The notes below the pieces were generated by a model that did no database searches, was not told where the DNA came from, and worked only from the letters and a program-made list of their open reading frames with translations. Shown one piece after another: positions 17,223 to 25,911 of a stretch of DNA of 55,585 nucleotides. The DNA is taken from contig JAQSXC010000015.1 of the NCBI GenBank assembly GCA_029266335.1, positions 1 to 55,585 on the forward strand, given 5' to 3'. How positions within the stretch are numbered: the first letter of the stretch is position 1; each line of letters opens with the position of its first letter. Origin of the DNA: Eubacterium sp. (lineage in GTDB: Bacteria > Bacillota > Clostridia > Acetivibrionales > DSM-1351). A program made the translations under genes and the position numbers.

Positions 17223-18647
17223 CTATTTTAGTTTAGGTATTTTAAGTTCCTGACCAACATATAAGCTGTTATCTTTCTTTATATTGTTATACTTCATTAT
17301 AATGTCGTACTTATTTAAACTTCCATAGAATTTATTGCTTATTGCACTTAATGTATCTCCTGACTGTACTACGTATGTATCATATTCATCACTTGCATTT
17401 GGATTGCTATCCGTGCCTGAATTATTATCAGTACCGTTTCCGGTATTGTCCACATTTTTATCAGGATTATTACCGGAACCATTGTCAGGTGTACTATTGC
17501 TGTCCGGGTTATCTGACTGTGAATTCGTTGCAGAAGCGTCGGAAGCAGTAGTGTCACCTGATACGGTATCCTGACTCTGGGTATCTGCCGAGTTTTCACC
17601 AGTGTTTTGATCGGAGACACTTGACTGAATTGAATCTTTAGCCGGTTCTGACCCAAATATACCACTGTTTTTTGCAATCAGATATCCCATAAACAGGACT
17701 CCTGATATTACCAATACACAAACAAAGCCCAATATGTAATTAACAGCATTGCTTCCTGAACGTTCTTCCCTGTCATCTTCTTCCGGTTCATTGTCATAGT
17801 CCACCTGGGTGAGTTTTCTGTTTCCATATCCAAAAGCAAGGCTTCGGATTTCTTCCACCCGGATTATCATTACTGTTATTCCATCCTCGGCTCCGCTTTT
17901 AATCGCCTCCTGATACAGAACACTGGCCATCTTTGAGGTGTCGAAACCTGAATCTACAACTGCTTGAAGTCTGCTTTTGTTTATCCCGTTTAAAAAGCCG
18001 TCACTGCAAAGGATAATCAAGTCCTCCTCTTCCAGCTCGAAGCTTGGAGATAGCTTGATCTTGGTTTTGGATTCTTCTTCGGCAAGCTTGAGGATTTTAT
18101 CTGTATCATTATATATATCGGGAGTAGGGGGCGAAATTCCCAGACTTCTTAGTTTTTCAGACTTGCGTCCGCCATTTCTTGAGAATATCTCTTTTTGCTC
18201 ACCCTGTCTGAAAAGAAAAGCTCCGTTGTTGCCTAAATTCATTATGGAAGCTCTGTTATTATCAATGATAAGTGATGAAAAGCCTGTCATTCGTGAGGAA
18301 TTCTGGCTGGTAATAACTGATTGGCTGTATATCAGATTGCTCGAGAGTTGTACAGCTTCATATATTTTTTCTGAAATAGTTTCAAGGGAAAATTGCTGAA
18401 GCTTGGCACTTTCGTGGTATTTTTTTATTTCTCTGACAGCAGAAACTCCGCTGAATTCGCCATTTTCCAAACCCATAGAGTCTGAAACTGCGAAAATATA
18501 ATTATTTGCTGCTCTTTCAAAAGAGCATTGTATGCTCTGCGTGTTATGGCAGTTGGAAAAATTGCCGTTGAAATAGAAATCATCTCTGTCTGAGTCATTA
18601 CCCATACAGCTTATTACTGTAGCACTTAATCTTATATTCCCATCCAC
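17223..18647 (-). CDS. Membrane PP2C-type phosphatase with extracellular LysM domain
   Basis: A 474-residue membrane protein. Residues about 1-265 form a PP2C (PPM) Ser/Thr phosphatase domain, with AVSDSMG for the usual DGMG block, LILCSDGF, and EDGITVMII in place of the usual D-N motif. An acidic stretch precedes one transmembrane helix (about 301-325). A Ser/Asp/Asn/Thr-rich spacer of about 90 residues leads to one LysM domain (about 427-474, VQSGDTLSAISNKFYG), which would bind peptidoglycan outside. The start is GTG with GGGGTG upstream. The build suggests a phosphatase that opposes a wall-sensing kinase, but no PASTA kinase lies nearby. Confidence 0.85.
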   Translation of the reverse strand: MDGNIRLSATVISCMGNDSDRDDFYFNGNFSNCHNTQSIQCSFERAANNYIFAVSDSMGLENGEFSGVSAVREIKKYHESAKLQQFSLETISEKIYEAVQLSSNLIYSQSVITSQNSSRMTGFSSLIIDNNRASIMNLGNNGAFLFRQGEQKEIFSRNGGRKSEKLRSLGISPPTPDIYNDTDKILKLAEEESKTKIKLSPSFELEEEDLIILCSDGFLNGINKSRLQAVVDSGFDTSKMASVLYQEAIKSGAEDGITVMIIRVEEIRSLAFGYGNRKLTQVDYDNEPEEDDREERSGSNAVNYILGFVCVLVISGVLFMGYLIAKNSGIFGSEPAKDSIQSSVSDQNTGENSADTQSQDTVSGDTTASDASATNSQSDNPDSNSTPDNGSGNNPDKNVDNTGNGTDNNSGTDSNPNASDEYDTYVVQSGDTLSAISNKFYGSLNKYDIIMKYNNIKKDNSLYVGQELKIPKLK

Positions 18648-18824
18648 AGTATTTCACCCCATATCGTATTTTTAATTTAATTGAATGAAAAATTATATTT
18701 TATTTACTTAAAATTTTACCATTCAATGTAAAAAATTTGTCTTTTGTTGGCAGGATTAATTATCTAAATAATATCATACAAGCTAAGTTATTACAATATT
18801 ATAATGCTTTCGACCCCCTAAAAC

Positions 18825-18867
18825 AAAATTAGAAAACGAAAGGATATACCTTTCGTTTTCTAATTTT
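18825..18867. terminator. Strong terminator after the DUF948/YtxH-like pair
   Basis: A perfect 19-bp stem (18825-18843 with 18849-18867) with a 5-nt loop, one of the longest perfect palindromes in the window. In minus sense it is followed by TTTTGTTTTAGG, ending the 19592-18888 unit; plus-sense Ts also follow. Confidence 0.8.
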
Positions 18868-18887
18868 TAAACTTTTAATTATAAACT

Positions 18888-19268
18888 TTATTTTTTTGAA
18901 GAAAATGCGCCTATAATGGATTTAACAACAGTACTTGCTATATTTATTATGCTAAGTATGTTCTCTGCATTGAACGAAAATGAATCAATGGTTTCGGTAA
19001 CTGTATCTTCAACGGCAGTCACAACTGATGTAGCCTTATCCAAAGTACCTTTTGCACTTATAGCCAATTCATCAATACTTTTCACAGTTGACGGCAGTGC
19101 ATCAAGAGTTTCTCCAATACTTTCAGAATTGTTATCAAGTATCTTATTTACCTTGTCAACTACCTTCAGGCAATTTCTAAGGAGAATTATCAAAAATACT
19201 CCAATAATAACTGCGATACAGAAAATTATAAACCATGCCACAACACTAAGGTCTACAGTAACAGACAT
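18888..19268 (-). CDS. DUF948-like membrane-anchored coiled-coil protein
   Basis: A 126-residue protein with one N-terminal transmembrane helix (about 8-31) followed by a long helical region with heptad-like spacing of Val, Ile and Leu (about 35-120), resembling DUF948/YtxG proteins that accompany YtxH. The ATG at 19268 is better placed behind AAGGAAG than the TTG two codons upstream. It lies 36 bp after the YtxH-like gene, and this pairing is familiar in Firmicutes as a stress-related membrane pair. No enzymatic motif. Confidence 0.7.
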   Translation of the reverse strand: MSVTVDLSVVAWFIIFCIAVIIGVFLIILLRNCLKVVDKVNKILDNNSESIGETLDALPSTVKSIDELAISAKGTLDKATSVVTAVEDTVTETIDSFSFNAENILSIINIASTVVKSIIGAFSSKK

Positions 19269-19304
19269 ATACAACTTCCTTTCGTATTCAGCCGGTGCTT
19301 TGGT

Positions 19305-19592
19305 TTATTCTACTACAACTTCCTTTTCTTCAGTTTCTTCAACAGCCTTTTCTTTTTTAACTATCTCTTCAATTTTTTCCTTCGCTATGCTAAGGCCTTC
19401 TTTTACGGTTTCAAGTGTTTCTTTGGTTGTCTTTACAAGATCTTCCCTGGTTTCTTTGCCAGCTTTGGGAGCCAGTAAAACACCTGTTGCTACGCCCACG
19501 GCAGCACCGATTCCAGCGCCAATGGCAACATTTTTCGCAGTCTGTTTCTTAGTTGGTTTTTTCTTCTTTTTTAATAAATCCTTTAAGTCCAT
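19305..19592 (-). CDS. YtxH-like small membrane protein
   Basis: A 95-residue protein: a lysine-rich N-terminus, one short glycine-rich membrane helix (AIGAGIGAAVGVATGVLLAP, about 26-45), the APKAGKETRE motif that marks the YtxH family, then a charged helix with a Glu-rich end. The family is linked to general stress in Bacillus, with unknown mechanism. AGGAGG precedes the ATG. It is first in a two-gene unit with the DUF948-like gene, ending at the perfect terminator at 18825-18867. Confidence 0.8.
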   Translation of the reverse strand: MDLKDLLKKKKKPTKKQTAKNVAIGAGIGAAVGVATGVLLAPKAGKETREDLVKTTKETLETVKEGLSIAKEKIEEIVKKEKAVEETEEKEVVVE

Positions 19593-19866
19593 TTATCTGA
19601 CCTCCTTACAAAATAATTATACAAATAAATCTGCTTAATATGGTAAAAAAATTTCCACAGAATACCTATACAACATCATTATACGACAGTTAACTGGAAA
19701 ATGATATAAGTCCAGTGTTATTTTTTTTAATATTTTCAGTTTTTGCCTATTATTGGACAAGAAAAACCAGAATCAGAAATCCCCGGAATTATTGCTTGCT
19801 TATTGTAGCATTATTCAAATTCTGCTAAACTTAAACTATCTATTATCCATTGCTTAGGAGGTTTTT

Positions 19867-21315
19867 ATGAATAAAGTCCATGTTTTATTTGCTTCTTCCG
19901 AGGTTATCCCATTCGCAAAAACAGGGGGACTTGGGGATGTGGCGGGCTCACTTCCCAAAGCAATATCCGGGCTTGGGGCTGACATAAGAGTCGTCATGCC
20001 CAAGTATAAATGTATTCCCCAGCAATATAAGGATTCCATGGAGTTCCTGGGTTATATATATGTTGATTTATCCTGGAGACACCAGTACTGTGGCATTTTA
20101 AAGCTTGTTCAGGATGAAGTAACCTATTATTTCCTGGATAATGAATATTATTTCAACAGATCCGAACTATACGGGGACTATGACGAAGCTGAGCAGTTTA
20201 CCTTTTTCAGCAAGGCTGTACTTGAAATGCTGCCGCTGATCGGTTTCAAACCTGACGTAATACATTGCAACGACTGGCAGACAGGTATTATCAGTCTTCT
20301 TCTCAAAGCCAATTACAAGCAGGCTTTTTATAGCAAGATCAAGACTGTCTTTACAATTCACAACCTCAAGTATCAGGGGATATTTCCAAAGGGAGTTCTA
20401 TCCGATTTAATGAGCGTTGACTGGCAATACTTCACTTCCAACGGAATTGAGTTTAATGACTGTGTAAACTACATGAAGGCAGGTCTGGTCTATTCAGATT
20501 CCATAAGTACGGTAAGTCCTACCTATGCCCGGGAGATCAAAACGGATTTTTATGGAGAAGGACTCAAAGATACACTGCTTCAACGCTCGGGCGATTTGTA
20601 CGGTATCCTCAATGGTATAGATTATCAGAAAAACGATCCCAAAACCGACAGCAGAATTTATACTAACTTCTCAGCAGACAATATATCAATGAAATATGAA
20701 AACAAAAAGAAGCTGCAGGAAGAACTGGGGTTACCTTTGAGACCTGAAGTGCCTGTAATAGGAATCATTTCAAGACTCACTGCCCAGAAGGGCTTTGACC
20801 TTATAGAATATGTTCTGGAGGAAATACTCCGGCTGGATATTCAAATAGTAATTCTTGGCAAGGGAGACGAGCACTACAAATATATTTTTGAAAATGCAGC
20901 CCACTGGCACAAGGATAAAGTATCTGCAAACATAACCTTCAGTGATACTCTTGCCCAGAGGATATACGCCGGCTCAGATATGTTTCTGATGCCTTCCCTG
21001 TTTGAACCCTGCGGCCTTGGTCAGATATTCGGCTTCAGATACGGCTCAGTTCCTCTGGTTCGCGAAACAGGAGGCTTAAACGATACGGTCCTTTCCTACA
21101 ACGAAGATACCGGTGCAGGAAACGGCTTTACCTTCGCAAACTATAACGCACATGATATGCTCAATACAATCCGCAGAGCTGTTGACTTCTATCAGAATAA
21201 GAAAGACATCTGGAAGCTGATAGTTGAAAGAGGCATGAGAACAGATTTCAGCTGGGATAAATCAGCAAAGGAATACATGAAGATGTATCAGGAAACCATC
21301 CATAAACATGGATAA
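19867..21315 (+). CDS. glgA: Glycogen synthase (ADP-glucose type, GT5)
   Basis: A 482-residue GT-B glucosyltransferase that extends alpha-1,4-glucan from ADP-glucose. KTGGLGDVAGSLPKAI near residue 18 is the substrate-binding loop, and the C-terminal EPCGLGQ block near 379 carries the retaining-GT5 Glu. Full length. GGAGG is 5 bases before the ATG. It stands alone on the plus strand with no glgB, glgC or glgP here, facing a convergent minus-strand operon; the 88-bp gap holds a weak 7-bp CCGGTTT/AAACCGG pairing but no clear terminator. Confidence 0.96.
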   Translation: MNKVHVLFASSEVIPFAKTGGLGDVAGSLPKAISGLGADIRVVMPKYKCIPQQYKDSMEFLGYIYVDLSWRHQYCGILKLVQDEVTYYFLDNEYYFNRSELYGDYDEAEQFTFFSKAVLEMLPLIGFKPDVIHCNDWQTGIISLLLKANYKQAFYSKIKTVFTIHNLKYQGIFPKGVLSDLMSVDWQYFTSNGIEFNDCVNYMKAGLVYSDSISTVSPTYAREIKTDFYGEGLKDTLLQRSGDLYGILNGIDYQKNDPKTDSRIYTNFSADNISMKYENKKKLQEELGLPLRPEVPVIGIISRLTAQKGFDLIEYVLEEILRLDIQIVILGKGDEHYKYIFENAAHWHKDKVSANITFSDTLAQRIYAGSDMFLMPSLFEPCGLGQIFGFRYGSVPLVRETGGLNDTVLSYNEDTGAGNGFTFANYNAHDMLNTIRRAVDFYQNKKDIWKLIVERGMRTDFSWDKSAKEYMKMYQETIHKHG

Positions 21316-21403
21316 AATGCTTCATCTACATTCAGGCCGGTTTGACATATGGCATTAAAAGCAGACAGTATGCCTATCTGAAAACCGGCCGGCAACTCTG
21401 TAA

Positions 21404-21937
21404 TTAAAACTCAATTCCTCTTCTTGCTGCAATACCTTTATCATATGGGTGCTTTACGGCTTTTATTTCAGATACATAGTCAGCAGATTCAATCAGTAAT
21501 TCGGGAGCATTTCTTCCCGTAAGTATCAGCTCAGCCGTCTGAGGCTTGTTCCTTATCAGGTCAAGCACAGCATTGATTTCCAGAAAATTAAGGGATACTA
21601 CTCCCAAAAGCTCATCAAGTATAATAAGATCATATTTACCTTCATTTACAATATTTTTAACCTGCTCAAATATTTCTGCAGCTTCCTCGGCCGCACTCTG
21701 CAGTTCGGGAGGAGTCATGTTCCAGGCAAACTTTTTACAGTTGAATCCACGGATAACAGTAAAGTCCGGCTGAAGTTTTTTTATTATCTCAAGTTCGCTT
21801 GTATCCATGCTTTTAAGGAACTGTACCAGCAGTACCTTCATGCCGCTGCCGCAGGCTCTGATCCCAAGTCCTAGAGCAGCAGTAGTCTTACCTTTTCCAT
21901 CCCCCGTATAAATATGTACTAAACCTGTTTTATCCAT
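21404..21937 (-). CDS. cobO: Corrinoid adenosyltransferase (CobO/BtuR/CobA type)
   Basis: A 177-residue ATP:cob(I)alamin adenosyltransferase, which moves adenosyl from ATP to reduced corrinoid in making coenzyme B12. The modified P-loop GDGKGKTTAALG is at residues 12-23, and VLLVQFLKS, DLIILDEL and LTGRNAPELL follow as in the family. The start at 21937 is set by a GGAGGG box; the same frame extends upstream without one. It is last in the folate operon, 77 bp after folB-folK. No other cobalamin genes or B12 riboswitch are seen here. Confidence 0.9.
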   Translation of the reverse strand: MDKTGLVHIYTGDGKGKTTAALGLGIRACGSGMKVLLVQFLKSMDTSELEIIKKLQPDFTVIRGFNCKKFAWNMTPPELQSAAEEAAEIFEQVKNIVNEGKYDLIILDELLGVVSLNFLEINAVLDLIRNKPQTAELILTGRNAPELLIESADYVSEIKAVKHPYDKGIAARRGIEF

Positions 21938-22014
21938 TTTGCCCTCCATCTGCGCTATTTTTAAAATAGTCTGTTTAATAATTTTATTTATCACCTGTAT
22001 ATTTTTAAAAGGAT

Positions 22015-22845
22015 TTACTCCTTCAACAAGCTTTCATACAGCTCCCGCACCGTCTTCCCAGATACCGGATGCAAAGCCTGCGGAGCAAGCTCATTGAGAG
22101 GCTCCAATACAAACCTCCGTTCATGCATTCTGGGATGAGGAATTTTCAATTCATCCTTATTAATAATCTGATCACCATATAGCAATATATCAAGGTCTAT
22201 GGTTCTGGGACCCCAATGTATAATTCTTTCACGTTTCAGATCACTTTCTATATATGCACATGTCTGTAAAAGTTCGTCTGGAGGTAATGTGGTTTTGATT
22301 GCTACTGCTGCATTCAAAAAATCAGGCTGCTGCTCAAAGCCTACCGGAGCAGTATTATAAAATGAAGATAAAGCAGTGACCGTAATACCGTTCTTATGTC
22401 CCAGCATTTCTACAGCTCTTTTGAGATATGAAGCTCTGTCTCCAAGGTTTGATCCCAGTGCGATGTATGCTGTTACTCCATTTTGACCTCTGGTACGTTC
22501 CAGCTCAACAGCTGCATATTTAAGATGATGCCCCATAGGAGCCCAGGGTTTTTTCAATAATATTTTAACGGCAGAAGCATTTTTAAATTTTATAAAAATT
22601 CCCTCTATTATTTTTAATGCAGCCGTCTCTATCAAGTCATGCTTTTCAGCCCTTAAAACAGCTTGAACTTCATCACAGACTTCCGCATAATTTATGGTTG
22701 AATTTAAATCGCAATTTCTTGCGGCAGCATCCAGGTCCGCCAATATTTGAAGAGAAACTATAAAAAGCTGCCCCAGCTTTTTTTCCTCTTCTGCAATCCC
22801 ATGATATGCATATATCTCCAGGTCCTCTATTATAATCTTATCCAT
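22015..22845 (-). CDS. folBK: Bifunctional dihydroneopterin aldolase / HPPK
   Basis: A 276-residue fusion of two consecutive folate enzymes. Residues 1-118 are FolB (starts DKIIIEDLEIYAYHG; catalytic Lys region LLKKPWAP near 98), releasing 6-hydroxymethyl-dihydropterin. Residues 121-276 are FolK (YIALGSNLGDR near 130; GPRTIDLDILLYGD near 215), which pyrophosphorylates it with ATP. Both active-site regions look intact. The folP stop codon lies 3 bases upstream and supplies the GAGGTAG box, so translation is probably coupled. folB-folK fusions are common in clostridia. Confidence 0.93.
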   Translation of the reverse strand: MDKIIIEDLEIYAYHGIAEEEKKLGQLFIVSLQILADLDAAARNCDLNSTINYAEVCDEVQAVLRAEKHDLIETAALKIIEGIFIKFKNASAVKILLKKPWAPMGHHLKYAAVELERTRGQNGVTAYIALGSNLGDRASYLKRAVEMLGHKNGITVTALSSFYNTAPVGFEQQPDFLNAAVAIKTTLPPDELLQTCAYIESDLKRERIIHWGPRTIDLDILLYGDQIINKDELKIPHPRMHERRFVLEPLNELAPQALHPVSGKTVRELYESLLKE

Positions 22846-22847
22846 TT

Positions 22848-23672
22848 CTACCTCACCATGCTATCCATCATTTTGGCAACTCTCAAATTTTGTACTACAT
22901 CGTGTACCCTGACAATATCTACACCTTTTGTAATGCCAATAGCCGTTGTTGCCAGTGTCCCTTCCAGCCTGTCGGCAACCTCAAGCTCCAATATTTTACC
23001 AATAAAGGTTTTCCTTGAGGTTCCAAGCAAAACAGGGTAGCCGAGTTTTTTAAAAGCTTCCAGCTGCCGCATTACCTGTATATTCTGCTCCCAGGTCTTT
23101 GCAAAGCCTATACCCGGATCGATTATTATATTTTCATCTTTTATATTTGCATTTTTTGCAATTAAAATACTTTCTTCCAGTTCACATAATATTTCCCCTA
23201 TGAGATCCTGCCCGTAATCGGTTCCGCAGGTTCTGTTGTGCATAATGCAAACAGGCACATCATGTGCAGCAATAACAGCTGCCATTCCTGGATCATACTT
23301 CAGGCCCCAAATATCATTTATCATGTGTGCACCTGCTTTGATTGCCAGTTCAGCGGTTTCTGCCCTGTAAGTATCAACTGAAATAGGTATTCTTATTTCC
23401 CTGGACAGAGCTTCAATAATTGGTATTACCCTTTTGATTTCAACCTCTGCAGTTACTGGTACAGCTCCGGGCTTTGTAGTTTCTCCCCCTACATCTATAA
23501 TGTCCGCTCCCTCTTGGGTCATACGCACTGCCTGACCTATTGCAGCTTCACTGTTCATGTAGCTGCCTCCGTCCGAAAAGGAATCTGGAGTGACATTGAG
23601 AATCCCCATAATATATGTCTTTTTACCCCATTCCCATGTACCATCCGCTATTTTCATTATCTTCTGATTCAT
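22848..23672 (-). CDS. folP: Dihydropteroate synthase
   Basis: A 275-residue TIM-barrel enzyme that joins hydroxymethyl-dihydropterin pyrophosphate and p-aminobenzoate, the sulfonamide target. Signatures: MGILNVTPDSFSDGG near 23, DIIDVGGETTKPG near 60, IIDPGIGFAKT near 185 and GTSRKTFIG near 220. The start at 23672 is set by AAGGAT seven bases upstream; the open frame continues 17 codons upstream without a good site. It lies 54 bp after the HD-domain gene and touches folB-folK. Confidence 0.95.
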   Translation of the reverse strand: MNQKIMKIADGTWEWGKKTYIMGILNVTPDSFSDGGSYMNSEAAIGQAVRMTQEGADIIDVGGETTKPGAVPVTAEVEIKRVIPIIEALSREIRIPISVDTYRAETAELAIKAGAHMINDIWGLKYDPGMAAVIAAHDVPVCIMHNRTCGTDYGQDLIGEILCELEESILIAKNANIKDENIIIDPGIGFAKTWEQNIQVMRQLEAFKKLGYPVLLGTSRKTFIGKILELEVADRLEGTLATTAIGITKGVDIVRVHDVVQNLRVAKMMDSMVR

Positions 23673-23726
23673 TGATATATCCTTCTTATTAACAGACTTA
23701 ATTAAGCTCATATCCAAATGCAATTG

Positions 23727-24206
23727 TTAATACAATAGTTCAGGCTCTTTCCCATCAATATACCAATCGCATTCCTTTACCATGTTGCAATCAATACATG
23801 GACGGCAGGACTTGTCCCCGGCATAAAGAACAATACTTAAGGTTGAAGTGCCTCTGCCTTTTATGCGGTGGCTTCGTATGGCATCCAAAATCATTTCGGT
23901 ATCCTCTATATTAGTATTTAAATCCTCAAGAATTTCTCCTGCAAGTACGGCTCCCTCCGAAGCATGATCCACCTTCTCCTTATATTGCTTCCATTTTGCA
24001 ATGTCATGAAGAAGTGCCGCCGCATATATTATTTCCTTACTCAGGTCGTATCTATTTTCAAGTGCAATAATGTAAGCCACCCTTGCAACATCTAAAGCAT
24101 GCTGAAGGTTGTGGTGGCAAAAAATCCGTTCAACCTCTCTTGCTTTATTTAAACCTATATATTCAATAAATTTGGGATGCTTTAATATATTATTTACCAA
24201 ATCCAT
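23727..24206 (-). CDS. HD-domain phosphohydrolase in the folate operon
   Basis: A 159-residue HD-superfamily hydrolase. Metal ligands: His in HALDV near 37, HD in LLHDIAKW near 65, and a later HASEG/AIRSH His block near 78-107. The C-terminus has a cysteine-rich patch (CRPCIDCNMVKEC, about 138-150) that could bind a metal. GGAGAT precedes the ATG at 24206. It sits between folE and folP, where the enzyme removing phosphates from dihydroneopterin triphosphate is otherwise missing, so a pterin-phosphate role is possible. That is inference; HD proteins have many nucleotide substrates. Confidence 0.75.
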   Translation of the reverse strand: MDLVNNILKHPKFIEYIGLNKAREVERIFCHHNLQHALDVARVAYIIALENRYDLSKEIIYAAALLHDIAKWKQYKEKVDHASEGAVLAGEILEDLNTNIEDTEMILDAIRSHRIKGRGTSTLSIVLYAGDKSCRPCIDCNMVKECDWYIDGKEPELLY

Positions 24207-24267
24207 TTTAATCTCCACTCTGTTGCCATGCAGCAATCCAAACACTGATAGATAGCATTACTTCCTT

Positions 24268-24861
24268 CTATTTGTACAGCAGCATCAACCTGTTTGTAAA
24301 ATTGATGTCTGTATTGAATCTTCCTCTTAAGGTCGTACTTGTGGTCAATGCACCGGTATTTTTAATACCTCGCGTGGTCATACAAGCATGCTGTCCCTCA
24401 ATAATGACTGCAACATCCTCCGAATCGGTTATTTTCTGCATTATTTCAGCAATATCCGAACCTATCCTTTCCTGGAGCTGAAGCCTCTTTCCCACCATAT
24501 CGGCTATTCTGGCAATCTTGCTCAGGCCTAAAATCTTTCCGTTTGGTATATAGGCAATAGCGGCTTTCATATTATACATGAGTGCCAAATGATGTTCACA
24601 GTAGCTGAAAATATCTATATCCCTCACAAATACAATTTCCTTGTTGTCCTGGGGTATTACCAGATCCTCTTCAAAGGTTCTGTTAAACTTTTCAGCAATT
24701 TCATCATTTGTATAACACACACCTTCAAATATTTCTTCATACATTCTGGCTACACGTGCAGGTGTTTCTCTCAGCCCTTCGCGGTCAGGGTTTTCTCCTA
24801 TTGCTGCAAGAAGGCCCCTTATATGTTCTTCAACTTTTTTATTATCTATTGCCATTGGCAT
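24268..24861 (-). CDS. folE: GTP cyclohydrolase I
   Basis: A 197-residue enzyme making dihydroneopterin triphosphate from GTP, the shared first step of folate and (through QueD) queuosine synthesis. The zinc site is complete: Cys and His in YCEHHLA near 98-102 and Cys in [11 protein letters not shown] near 170; GLSKIARI and QLQERI are also typical. Two adjacent ATGs (24864, 24861) follow GGAAAGG; the second has the better spacing. It lies 51 bp after the QueG-like gene and begins the folate part of the operon. Confidence 0.95.
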   Translation of the reverse strand: MPMAIDNKKVEEHIRGLLAAIGENPDREGLRETPARVARMYEEIFEGVCYTNDEIAEKFNRTFEEDLVIPQDNKEIVFVRDIDIFSYCEHHLALMYNMKAAIAYIPNGKILGLSKIARIADMVGKRLQLQERIGSDIAEIMQKITDSEDVAVIIEGQHACMTTRGIKNTGALTTSTTLRGRFNTDINFTNRLMLLYK

Positions 24862-24912
24862 CATTAACCTTTCCGGTTTGTAAAAATCAAACAAGCTTTT
24901 TACTTTTATTAT

Positions 24913-25599
24913 TTAATCATGCCCATATTGGGGACAAACTTTTATACAAATTCCGCATACCGATCCGCGGCCTATACTTTTAAATTTTTGATTCATATAT
25001 TCCGAACAGGCTCTGGCATCAACAATATAATCCCTTTGTACGCCCAGCCTCCACTCATTACCCGAGAGAGCCATGGCAGGACAGGCGTTGACACACCTGT
25101 TACAGGTGGAGCACTTACTGGTCAAAAGCTCATTTTCACATGGTAATTCCATATCAGTAAGAACAGTACCCAACCTTAGCCGCGGCCCTAATTCCTTATG
25201 AATAAACAGGCCATTCTTTCCTATCCATCCCAGGCCCGCTTGAACCGCACCTGTTTTATGAGGAATTACTCCGCTGTAAGGGACAGCAGCAGTAGGAATG
25301 CTTTGGGATGCGGCGATTGAATAGGCTTTGAACCCCTGTTGACCTATTGCTAAAACAATCCTGAGCGAAATCTGATCTATCAGGGCATTCACCGAACGAT
25401 AGTGGTTAAAATAGGTAAAAGTCGGCTTATCGTCTATTTCATCAATAATAGCATCTGATAATCTCACTCCGAAAGTTATGGCAAACGGATATTTTTTAAG
25501 CTGTTCCGGTAGGAATTCTCCAATGTTTGAGAAACCTGAAAAAGAGCCTCCCATATTTGTTATAAGCGTTTTTATGTCATGCTCCATACTTGTGTTCAC
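24913..25599 (-). CDS. QueG-like double [4Fe-4S] protein, short form
   Basis: A 228-residue iron-sulfur protein of the COG1600 (epoxyqueuosine reductase-like) group. Residues about 95-150 carry the GLGWIGKNGL block, and the end has two ferredoxin-type clusters (CSTCNRCVNACP near 162; CGICIKVCP near 214). It is much shorter than QueG (about 310-390 residues), lacking the C-terminal HEAT-like repeats and part of the N-terminal region, so I do not call it queG. The start is GTG behind GGAGGTAAT. It is upstream of folE on the same strand. A QueH is present at 6120-6632, so this protein may do another reduction. Confidence 0.7.
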   Translation of the reverse strand: MNTSMEHDIKTLITNMGGSFSGFSNIGEFLPEQLKKYPFAITFGVRLSDAIIDEIDDKPTFTYFNHYRSVNALIDQISLRIVLAIGQQGFKAYSIAASQSIPTAAVPYSGVIPHKTGAVQAGLGWIGKNGLFIHKELGPRLRLGTVLTDMELPCENELLTSKCSTCNRCVNACPAMALSGNEWRLGVQRDYIVDARACSEYMNQKFKSIGRGSVCGICIKVCPQYGHD

Positions 25600-25704
25600 A
25601 TTACCTCCATAAATATCAGTGCGGTCCCTTGTCCAAAATAATGACTAAAGATTGTATCAATTTCCAAAATGGTAATTTGTTGCGGCTATTTGTCAGCTAT
25701 AATT

Positions 25705-25755
25705 ATATTCTCAAAAGTCTAAAAACCGGTTAAATCTTTAGCCTTTTGAGAATAT
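25705..25755. other. Long hairpin in the divergent QueG-like/DUF4364 intergenic region
   Basis: ATATTCTCAAAAG (25705-25717) pairs perfectly with CTTTTGAGAATAT (25743-25755); beyond one mismatch CTAAA/TTTAG adds 5 bp, closing a 13-nt loop containing ACCGGT. No T-run follows on either strand, so it is not a terminator. It may be an operator or a leader hairpin. The rest of 25600-25911 shows only the promoter at 25794-25823. Confidence 0.5.
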
Positions 25756-25793
25756 ATTATTTATGGTAGATTATTGTGCCGCATTTCGCTGCC

Positions 25794-25823
25794 TTGTCAG
25801 CTTATGCCGGACTATGTTATAAT
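25794..25823 (+). promoter_or_regulatory. Sigma-A promoter for the DUF4364 gene
   Basis: TTGTCA (25794-25799), 18-bp spacer, TATAAT (25818-25823), giving a leader of about 80 nt before the ATG at 25912. Confidence 0.65.
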
Positions 25824-25911
25824 TAAAAATATTTTTAAAATAGTAAATTTATTATAACATAAATGAATCATCAATATATTTACTAATTTTTTAAATTATT
25901 CAGGAGGTTTT

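Noticed and set aside
17369-17677. Open frames within the PP2C linker region on both strands
   Set aside because: They are by-products of the low-complexity Ser/Asp/Asn linker of the PP2C-LysM gene.
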